Position numbers and translations under genes: made by a program. The notes below the pieces were generated by a model. That model was not told where the DNA came from. It saw only the letters and a program-made list of their open reading frames with translations, and did no database searches. A stretch of DNA of 64,000 nt, from contig CM055106.1 in assembly GCA_029204225.1 (NCBI GenBank), forward strand, positions 48,497,337 through 48,561,336, in the 5' to 3' direction. Shown here in pieces: positions 56,057 through 64,000 of this stretch (its first letter is position 1; each line of letters opens with the position of its first letter). The DNA is from Diphasiastrum complanatum (taxonomy: Eukaryota; Streptophyta; Lycopodiopsida; Lycopodiales; Lycopodiaceae).

Positions 56057-57073
56057 ATGGAGAGGAGAAAGCAAACAAAGAGATATTTTTTCTCTGCTGA
56101 TGCTTCCTCAACCCCTACCATTTCCATAAATCCTCTGACTCAAACTAGAAGGTACACCCGCAGTAGGTAGCTCTCTAATATTCAAAAATATCAGAGGTCA
56201 ACCAATGACACAATTCAGAAAGCTCTATTCTACTGTGCTGTTCGCCACATCACTAGGGAAGATCTCAGTAGTTTCACACCAATGACACTTTAGTGCCTTC
56301 AAGAGGCTGTTGAGGATTATCAAAGCCTTTGCTTTGAAGATTCATTTTTGCTCGCTGTACATGCCAACAAGCGAGTTACAATTATGCCTAAAGATTTCCA
56401 ACTACTGTATAGGATGCAGGATAGATACTCCAAATTACACATGGCTCAACCATCTACTCCTAGACCTGATCCAATTGATAGGACTAACCTCCTGACCAAG
56501 AGTCCTAGGAAGCAACCAACCCCCAAGAGAGCCCCGAAGAAAGCTAGGACTATTATTACAAATTCTTCTCAATCTAACCCTGTTCATAATGTAGATATTG
56601 TTGCACTAGATATGGTTGTAAACAAAGCTACAACCATTTTGGATAATCATGTTACTCATGTAGATACTGCTCATCCACCTCCTCCTCCTCATTCAAATTT
56701 CTATACATATATAGATTCGGATGAGTATCTTCAATTTGAGAGTGACATATTCGATACTGTAGATAGAATCGGAGTTCCATTTTGTTCTAGATTAGAGGAA
56801 CTTAATTTCAGTATAAATTATAGAATTATTGATGGTTTGGATCTCAAAAACACACGGGCTTCTATCGATGATCCTGTGATAGAGTCTGGGGTCACACTCT
56901 TGCAATTTGACATTGCAAGAGATTCGAACAATGAAGTTTTGGTACTTAGTAATTTCTTGCTTCAGGCAATCAAGGAGAAGAACGACACTTTGTCACACAG
57001 TGTCTTACTAGTGGATTCACACCAGCTACAAAATACTTACTCATGCCTTATCATACCAAGTAAGATAATTTAA
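56057..57073 (+). pseudogene. histone H3-like protein with long C-terminal extension
   Basis: ATG at 56057 opens a 338-codon frame broken only by TAG at 56168 and 56291. It starts MERRKQTKR, aligning with MARTKQTAR of H3 and keeping the K4 context. After a Ser/Thr/Pro-rich tail come the H3 alpha-N and alpha-1 part (LSNIQKYQRSTNDTIQKALF against [20 protein letters not shown]), alpha-2 (CLQEAVEDYQSLCFEDSFLL, AVHANK) and the H3 hallmark RVTIMPKDFQLLYRMQDRY. Loop 1 is one or two residues short and HANKRV has one extra residue relative to HAKRV. A roughly 220-residue extension follows: a basic stretch (KSPRKQPTPKRAPKKARTI, a possible nuclear signal), HPPPPPHS, an acidic part (YIDSDEYLQFESDIFDTVD) and an unrecognised segment to TAA 57071. 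H3 proteins pair with H4 in nucleosomes; normal H3 has no such extension. Copia RNase H breaks off just upstream. I call it a pseudogene because of the two stops, with recoding or sequence error not excluded. Confidence 0.85.
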
Positions 57074-57338
57074 ATGCTTCTTGTTGTTTATAGCTTTATC
57101 ATTGGCATTATCAATGGAAATAGTTCTCAGAATTGCAGCTAATGGACTCTCTATCTTATTTTGCAGTGAGCACTGGAGTTTAAACCTGATATCTATTAAT
57201 AGATCCGTAGATAATGTTATTAGAGTGTTTTGTGTAAAGATGAACTCGGCTTGTAATACGCATAAGGATGTCGATTTGATCTTTTCATATATATGTAAAT
57301 ATATTCTAGCAGATGTTGGCCAGACAACTGAATGGTAG
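57074..57338 (+). other. exon-like open segment after the H3-like frame
   Basis: CCAA/GTAAGATA at 57059-57068 resembles a splice donor and TTATTTTGCAG ends near 57166, so an alternative end of the H3-like gene is possible. The following text (INRSVDNVIRVFCVKMNSAC, LIFSYICKYILADVGQTTEW) is open to TAG 57336. The splice phases do not join the frames cleanly, so the link is doubtful. No family recognised. Confidence 0.25.
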
Positions 57339-57537
57339 ATCGTTAGTCTGGAGGTAAATTCTATCCTTCTTCACAGCATTTTGAAATCAACATTCTAATG
57401 TATTTATTTTATTCTCATTCATTTTGTCTCTTAATTGATGTTTTGTGTGCTGAAGTTTTTGCAGTCACCCCAGCAAAATGATTCATTCAATTATTAATGG
57501 CACACTTTGTATAATGCAAAGTTATTTTTTGAGTGGT

Positions 57538-57789
57538 TCATCCTTCAATAGGATGTTGATATTTTAGCATGAGCTCTGTTATGATAAAATCAAGCATCAA
57601 ATGTTCTTCCAACTCAACCATAGTCAAATATTCTTCATTATAAATAATGCTTATCTCCATTCGGTTTGTGTGACCATTTAGTTCAAAGTCTTGATCTAGT
57701 GATAGCCATGTACTGTCAATTTTCTTGTATCTCTGATAGCTAAATGTGAGACTGAGCATTTGTTTTTCAATATGATAATGGAAGATCAT
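57538..57789 (-). other. unrecognised 83-codon ORF
   Basis: Minus-strand ATG at 57789 opens 83 codons (MIFHYHIEKQMLSLTFSYQR, IDSTWLSLDQDFELNGHTNR, MVELEEHLMLDFIITELML). The composition is protein-like with an acidic amphipathic end. No domain recognised; it may be an exon of a relic. Confidence 0.25.
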
Positions 57790-58351
57790 TGAAGACTTTT
57801 TAATCCTGCATTCTATATCGATACAAAGGTAGTCAGATCCTCTAATTCAACTAGTTTACCTTTCAAAATTAGGAAATCCTTCCGACTAATTCGTTGTTTC
57901 AAATGACTTATGTGGAAAACAACTCCAATAAAAAGATCTAGCTGATAAGCGATCTAGTCATTACAGGAGTTCCAAAATTAAAAAAAGACTTTTTGTAAAG
58001 ATACTTTCATTTTTTTCTCTAGTTTTGACCATCACCTGGCCCAATCAAAATGCACAAATTTGAAATCTACGTAACGTAGCTCAAATAAACTGAGAAATAA
58101 AAATACATTATAGCAAACTTTGAAATTTGTGTCCGGGTAGCATGGACGTATCCCATTGGTTTGCTCTTCCTGCCCGAACACGTGCTAATCTGCCCAACGT
58201 CAATAACTCAAGTTAAATCTACTTAACTATGTTGGTTAGTATAATTTGCTAACCATACTAGTTACAATTATAGAAATATAGTATGCACAATTACTAAAAA
58301 TATAGAATGCACAGTAACTGTGACTACTGTGGCATTCACAATTGATTAAAT

Positions 58352-59078
58352 GTGATACAAAAAATTGAAATTAAGTATCATATCAGAGAGATTTTTGGCG
58401 CCAAAGGTTTGAAAATAGCAATTGCAAAGAGACCAAGATCTACAGTTGAGTCTGTGATTTTTTACAATAAGAAAGATGACGATGATAACGGAAGCCAACA
58501 AAATATACGAAGAATTCATGGGTGTTGTTGCATCCATCATCAAAGGGCAATTTTTGACAAAAGAAAAGAGCGAAAATTACACACAAATCTTTAAGTTATT
58601 GGAAAGCAAAAATTCTGGAGTTTAAGACTACTCCAGGAGGTCACTCGATATCAAAAGTTTTAGTACAACATGTATATATGCATTCTGAAAATAAAAGTAC
58701 AAGATATCAATCCTCATGATCATCGAAAATGTAACTATAAGTATATCAAAACGTATGCACTCTACTGCAATCATAGGTGTTTTTCGATTGATGCTCTTCA
58801 AATTACAATTTAAATTATTCAACGTTTTTTGTCTTTTAGATTTATATCCATCATGCATAAGTGAATGGGAGCCAGCACAATCACTTGCAAGAATATTGGA
58901 TGTGATTCACTCTGATGTTGGAAAGCTGCAATACAGAGGAAGAAGCCCAAAGGAACTTGTAGATAGTGGTATATATTTTTGTGAATCTTTATATATGCCA
59001 CAAACGGATGGAGGTTTTGACAAGCTAGAAGCAATTCCATTGCCTAGTTTTCAAAGTGATGAGTTGGCCTACTCCTGA
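58352..59078 (+). other. exon-like segments of unknown function
   Basis: Three segments look coding. 58352-58500 reads IEIKYHIREIFGAKGLKIAI and STVESVIFYNKKDDDDNG. A 49-codon frame from ATG 58476 to TAA 58623 reads ITEANKIYEEFMGVVASIIK, GQFLTKEKSENYTQIFKLLE. After TTTTTTGTCTTTTAG, a good acceptor, 58840-59078 reads YPSCISEWEPAQSLARILDV, IHSDVGKLQYRGRSPKELVD and GIYFCESLYMPQTDGG to TGA. The codon and residue use is better than in the flanks. I cannot name a family or show that they belong to one transcript or to the H3-like frame 1.3 kb upstream. Confidence 0.3.
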
Positions 59079-60689
59079 CAGTATTGTTTCTAAATTCTTC
59101 AGATGCAAGCTACTCATTGATGTTAAAAATGCCATGAAGATTAGTACGAGTTAAGTTGGTTTATCTCATTGCATATATTTGTTGATTTTTTTTCAAGTGT
59201 TGGTGTTCGAAGGACACCAACTTTATTTGTTTGCAAAGATTTATCAGATGAGACTTTGTCAGATCCCATGGATGAAGGTTGGGATAATAAAACAATAACA
59301 CAAAGGAAACAAGTTCTTACAATACTATACAGAAACTTATTTGCTTGACCTTAATCTTATCTAGAATGCAATGAGACAATTTAGTGATTTGATAAAACCA
59401 TTCAGCACAAGGCATCATGTCTTCTCGTTGTCCTTAGGAGATGACTAATGATATTCATGAAAATATTCTTTCACTTATAAATGGCATCTCTAGTGGGTTT
59501 AACAACCATGCTAGCATGCCTCTGTGACACCTTGTAGCTCAATAATAGTTAAGATGTTTATATAGGTCCATGTCTATATAGTATATCTTTTAGGTCTACA
59601 TTCCACATTTAAGAAGAATAATAATCCATTTTATATAAGGTATTTGGATTAGTGTCATACTACAATTAGTTATACCTAACCTTGGAGTAAACTCTCATGA
59701 GTGGTAAAGGAGGCCTAGCTGTGGATCTGTGTATTACATGTGAAGTTCACACCCTCGTAGTATGTGTTCATAATCAATGGTTTGGAAGTCTTAAAACCCT
59801 TGCTTGGGGATTTATATGGAACTAGCAATGACTCACTGAGTAGTGAGAAATGTTACTTAGCTAGGCTGCATATGTGTCACAGTGAGGTATTCCAATTCAC
59901 ACCTAGTTGGAGAAGGACTTTAAAGAGTATAAATATACGCATAGGGCTCTCCAATGTGACACTTGATTTTGTGTAGCTACATGTTGCTCGAGTGATATGT
60001 CATCTCTACAATTAGATTGATGGTGGTGGTTCATAGCTTTGGAGTCTAGATTCATCTTATCTAGGTTGGTTGGGTTAATTTATTCTAGAATCTAATATCT
60101 TAATTTGTTATGCTTTGGTAAAACTAGTTGTCTACTAACAAAGGTTTTCGATTGAGTGGAGTTAAATTCTTCACCATTGCATTGGATATAATCAAATATG
60201 GACCCTAAGCGATGTCGTCCCTTGGGTGCATCGTGGCTTGGGAGCCAAAGGCCAGGACAACACTTCTTTTTGGTGCATGCAATAGCATCAACATAAATGT
60301 TGAGGTAGAAAAAGAAGATGAGGAGAAAGGGTGATGTCATGGTTTGTGGTAGTGGCAACGTCTTCAAAGAACCAAAAGTAGACTAACGGAAAAGACAATA
60401 AGTTACTTTTTTTTCATTCACCAAACGTTGGTTGCTAGTTTCCATGCATGCATGATCACTTACATGTGGGATAGTTGGGCCTTTAACACTAAAGTTGTTT
60501 TCAACACACTTTTGTGCGGGTGCACACAAATGTGTGCATAAAACTCTTGGTCACTTGACGAGACATAACATGCCATCAAATATTTGAAATTTCAATCTTT
60601 AAATTGTATGTGGAACTAGACTTGACTCTTCATTGTGTTATCAGAAGACTTAAATTTTTTTCTCTCAATTGATAGCAATTTTCCCCCAA
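59079..60689. other. no gene recognised
   Basis: No frame with a known domain. A minus-strand frame at 60092-60367 (SPFLLIFFFYLNIYVDAIAC, CPGLWLPSHDAPKGRHRLGS) is short and unassigned. Confidence 0.4.
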
Positions 60690-61180
60690 AAATTTTCAAT
60701 TTTCAATACTTCACATGGGTAACTTTAGGTGCACTTATATATCTCTATAGGACACATGTGTCTATGTCATAAAAGATTTTTGAAAATAGATAGCCAAAGA
60801 AAGGATTGTGAAAAGCACCTCCAAAAGAGTTGCAACTTCTTAGCTCCTTTCAATAATTTTCAACACTTGACATGGATAACTTTAGATACACATATCTATC
60901 TGTACATAACTCCAAATTGAAAAAAAATTGAGAGACATGTTTCTATGGCCATATAATACTTTCTAAAGTAGACAACCCAAAAAAATATTGTTAAAATCAT
61001 GGTGTTATACACTCAAATATAATACTTCTAGTTTTGATGATTTTTATCAACACTTAAATGGGTAACTTTGGATGCATGTATCTATCTCTATAGGCCTCAA
61101 AATTCAATTTTTTTTATAGGCATGTTTCTATAATTATATAAAATTCTTAAGAGTAAACAGATAAAAAAATTGAATGTAAA
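60690..61180. repeat. three degenerate copies of a 170-180-bp unit
   Basis: TTTCAANACTTNACATGGNT, AACTTTRGATGCAC, TATCTATCTCTATAGG and GAGACATGTTTCTAT-type blocks recur in order near 60700, 60860 and 61045. The copies are well diverged, suggesting an old satellite-like tandem. Confidence 0.6.
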
Positions 61181-61849
61181 ATTCACAATAATGTAATCCC
61201 ATACATGAAAATATTAAAGTTTCATCAGTACCCCCACATGTTTCAATATCTTACATATAAGTTGTTCAAAATGAAGTTCTCAAAAATTTTAATCAGTAAA
61301 TGTATATATGAAAAATACACGTGGAAGGATTTGATGTGATTCATCATAGTTTATGAGATAATTTTGTGTGCATTTTTGTGACGACTCTAGTTTTAACCAA
61401 AGTCCAAACTTAAACAAGAACATTGTGATATTATACCACAAAGGCCTTGCCATAATGGTAAAATTGTTGGAGTGAAAAAAACAAAATTATCTAGTAAAAT
61501 TTTCTTTCTTCTCTTTAAGACTCAAATAAATGCATTTATTAGCTTTCTTGCTAGAGAGATAAGTATATGGAAGTTAACTTGTCACAATGATTTATTTGTT
61601 TTTTTTTTTATATTTTAATTTGTTAGATCTAGCTTACACTATCACAAAAGTAGTTAAAATTTTAGAATCGTAAAACCAAGATGGCATATTGAGATTAAAA
61701 AAGACTAAGAATTGTGTATAAAATGATTTTGCCAATAAATAGGTGATCTTCGTTTGATGACAGTTTCTTACAATGGATTTAATAATTTGATCATGAAATA
61801 TGTCCATCATTTTAGACTTTTGAAGTTGACAAGAATTCAAGAATATTCA

Positions 61850-62065
61850 CGATCAATATTCACAAGAATCAAGATAAGCATTTATGAGTGTTCACAATAA
61901 TCACAAGTATTCATAATAATCACAATTAATATTCACAAGTATTCATAATAATCACAATTAATATTCACAAGTATTCACAATAATGACGATCAATATTCAT
62001 GAGTATTCACAATATTCACGATCAATATTCACAATAATCATGATCAGTATTCAATATTCGTCATG
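61850..62065. repeat. 32-bp minisatellite
   Basis: Units of AATATTCACAAGTATTCATA plus ATAATCACAATT follow head to tail: two are nearly identical (about 61927-61990), flanked by shorter, diverged units ending CACGATC. The array is AT-rich and strand-biased in TTCACA. Confidence 0.85.
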
Positions 62066-62536
62066 ATTTTAGATAATGGTTGCCAACCATCAATCATGTA
62101 GTCTTTGGAGATGCATCTATGCAAAGGTGATCATCTATCATTTAATATATGAAAGACATTTTATATATAGCCTGCAAAATAATACACTAACAAAAACAAT
62201 AAATATAGTGTAAGTAAGAGCGCTTGCACCTTTGTCTTTTCATGTGACATATACTTTATGCAAACACATCCTTGGTTGTCTAGTGAACGCGTTATTCCAT
62301 GCACATAGATGACACAAATATATCGACCTAGTATGCCAATGTAGAAATGGTTGTTTTCATAAATAATGACTAAAAAAGCATTGCTAAACTGCACAGTAAG
62401 CGAGCTTTGTAGAGTGTTTGAAAGTTTTCATGGCGATTCGCAAATGGAAAATGCAAAGATTATTAAAAAATAAATTCTATTTTTAATTTTGAATACGAAC
62501 CTAGTGCAAGAAATTGGTGATATTTTGCGAACCAGA
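62066..62536. other. no gene seen
   Basis: AT-rich spacer between the minisatellite and the plastid-derived DNA. The plastid match begins at about 62537; no ndhG sequence, the usual next plastid gene, is visible below that point. Confidence 0.5.
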
Positions 62537-63055
62537 CTATCCATCTAAAATTTCTTTAGGTAATTGAGTTAATCCTAAAATAGCTCTAATTGTAGGATCT
62601 TCAATCAATGATGTGGACAGATGTCCCAAAGCAATCTGGTCATGATTCAATGCATTACGATCATGAGTTGGAAATTTGTATTCCTCGGTCATTGACAAGC
62701 AGTTGATAGGGCACAACTCGACGTAGTTTCCACAGAATATGCAAAATCCAAAATCAATTATGCTGTAACTTTTTAATTGCTTCTTTCTTATGTTTTTCTT
62801 GAATTCCCAATCAACAACAAATAAATTAATTGGACATACATGAACACATACTTCACAAGCAATACATTTGTCGAATTCGAAGTGAATACGTCCGTGGAAT
62901 CGTTCTGGTGGAGTTGATTTTTCGTAAAGATATTGAATGGTAATGGGTAAATGATCCATGTGATTCAGGATCACCATGAAACTCTGACCAATGTATTTTG
63001 CGGCTTGTATTGCTTGTTGACCATAGATTTGGAGTCCCTTGACCATTAAAAACAT
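62537..63055 (-). pseudogene. ndhI: plastid-derived ndhI copy
   Basis: The frame aligns over its whole length with NdhI, the 4Fe-4S subunit of the plastid NDH complex. The aligned start is ATG at 63055 ([16 protein letters not shown]); the frame is open further upstream to 63097. The first ferredoxin motif is intact ([14 protein letters not shown]-x2-C-x2-C-x3-C). In the second, [15 protein letters not shown], the third Cys is Tyr, which would lose a cluster ligand. One extra Ile codon is present in SYSIIDFGF. The C-terminus ends [12 protein letters not shown]. Still open, but sequence and location say it is a non-functional nuclear copy. Confidence 0.88.
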
Positions 63056-63150
63056 ATTAAATATCCTGGAATAAATTATTTGGTTTGTGTCTTTCACCTT
63101 ACATATTGAATCAATTTGAACATTTGTAAGAGTTTATTTTAATAAATATT

Positions 63151-63735
63151 TCATGGTAGAAAAAGTTCAAAAGAAGCTGTTAGTAATAGATTATCCAAAG
63201 CAACGAGCAAGAAGAATTTCCAACCAAGATCTACCAGTTGATCCATTCTTACTCTGGGTAAAGTCCCTGTCGTTGCGATAGAAATAAACAAAACCAAATA
63301 AGCTTTTGCTAATGTAATTATGATTTGTATTGTGATACTGAAAAACCCACTACTTTCATTGATTACATTCCATCCCAACTAGTCAAAATTTGGTACGAAT
63401 GAGATGGAAAGATTTCATTCGTCCAAATAAAAAATCGTTACAGCTAATGAGGAACTTAGTAAGCTTTGTTAAGAAACAACATAGACTGAGTCAAATTTAA
63501 TACGTGAATACTCAGTCTGATAACCCGCAACCAATTCCAATACTCGGTTTGGTAACCCGCAACCAATTCCTCTTCTGTTTCTAGTAAGTCGAAAGGCAAT
63601 CTTTCACATTCTGATAGGGAGGAAATTAAGAAAGCTACGAAACCTATGGACTAACGAGATAAATTCCATCTCCAAAAACCATATCTAGATTGTGCTTCAA
63701 CTATAGCAACTGTACTCAAGCTGTTAGATAATTAT
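63151..63735 (-). pseudogene. ndhA: plastid-derived ndhA exon 2 copy
   Basis: Reading down from about 63735: SLSTVAIVEAQSRYGFWRWN, a stop after [41 protein letters not shown] direct duplication of about 30 bases (GGAATTGGTTGCGGGTTA..) at 63510-63575 repeats GYQTEY and shifts the frame. The last part, from 63378, reads [40 protein letters not shown] to a stop at 63151. These are the membrane-helix blocks of NdhA, a proton-pumping NDH subunit. Stop and shift exclude function. Confidence 0.9.
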
Positions 63736-63770
63736 AGTCCATGTTCACATTGTTGTTAATATCTCTATTC

Positions 63771-63806
63771 CAAAACCACACATGAGACTTTAGGGTCATG
63801 TGGCTC
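63771..63806 (-). ncRNA. group II intron domain V of ndhA
   Basis: The minus strand reads GAGCCACATGACCCTAAAGT then CTCATGTGTGGTTTTG, the 34-36-base hairpin of group II domain V with the GAGCC...GGTT closing stem. It sits about 35 bases before ndhA exon 2, as in plastid genomes. Just upstream an insertion (ACTCTCTCCAAATGCCATTG) separates it from GAATCATTGAGG, so the ribozyme is disrupted. Confidence 0.75.
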
Positions 63807-64000
63807 TCCAATGGCATTTGGAGAGAGTCCTCAATGATTCACCTCCTGCGATGAATAAGACCAATTTTGAATCTATCTGAACCTTTACAATTCATTGCGC
63901 TTTTCTCGTGTGCATTCAATTTCCTTACCTTTATATCCATTTAGGATTCCATTTCTGAAATTGATTCCGAATTGAAATTTGAACTATTATTATTCGTTAG

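Larger units (their letters stand above)
62537..64000 (-). other. nuclear plastid DNA insertion (NUPT)
   Basis: Minus-strand order ndhA exon 2, ndhI is that of the plastid small single-copy operon. Damage in ndhA (stop, tandem duplication, frame loss), substitutions in ndhI and AT-rich nuclear repeats on the left show that it is an old transfer and not the plastid genome itself. It continues past the window end, where ndhA intron sequence is running. Confidence 0.88.

Noticed and set aside
61850..62065. CRISPR-like array
   Set aside because: Units follow without unique spacers of regular length, the organism is a plant, and the copies drift as in a minisatellite.
62537..63097. Functional ndhI gene or true plastid sequence
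   Set aside because: A cluster Cys is lost, neighbouring ndhA is broken, and nuclear minisatellite sequence adjoins it.

Overview
The window looks like nuclear DNA of a land plant with a large, retroelement-rich genome. Evidence: Ty1/copia and Ty3/gypsy relics with plant-type tRNA-iMet primer sites, a CACTA (EnSpm) transposase with plant TNP2, DUF4218 and DUF4216 regions, a plant ALS3-type gene with introns, and a decayed plastid ndhA-ndhI segment. Presence of plastid ndh sequence argues weakly against Pinaceae and gnetophytes, which lack these genes. A gymnosperm is my best guess, but the sequence does not prove it.

Layout. 0-12 kb: decayed minus-strand exon-like sequence, GC-rich hairpin repeats, a tRNA-derived SINE, a minisatellite, broken DNA-transposon-like ORFs, a TGCATG cluster and a copia 3' fragment. 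12-21 kb: a CACTA-like end, then several copies of gypsy LTR-like sequence with a minus-strand gypsy 3' end, then a TATA box and an unrecognised broken ORF. 21.6-26.3 kb: one decayed gypsy element with LTR, primer site, gag and pol. 26-34 kb: zinc-knuckle and copia fragments in both orientations. 34-42 kb: a copia element cut off in its integrase, followed by a SET-domain relic and a nearly complete CACTA transposase gene. 42-48 kb: a striking palindrome cluster, a deleted copia with its 3' LTR, more copia fragments and a gypsy 3' end.

48.5-50.8 kb carries the only gene that appears intact: an ALS3/STAR2-like membrane protein on the minus strand with three exons, apparently with a GC-AG first intron that hosts a small inverted-repeat element. 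Next come a 154-bp tandem duplication and a fragment of ribosomal protein eS12.

53-59 kb holds an internally deleted copia element that runs directly into the most unusual object here: a histone H3-like reading frame (KQT-type N-terminus, histone fold with the H3 signature RVTIMPKD) with a roughly 220-residue C-terminal extension and two in-frame amber codons. Exon-like segments of unknown function follow it. The last 4 kb are AT-rich repeats and a nuclear plastid DNA insertion (ndhA exon 2 with its group II intron end, and ndhI).

Apart from the ALS3-like gene, the parts do not form a working pathway; the window is mainly a record of nested mobile-element insertion, deletion and gene-fragment capture.
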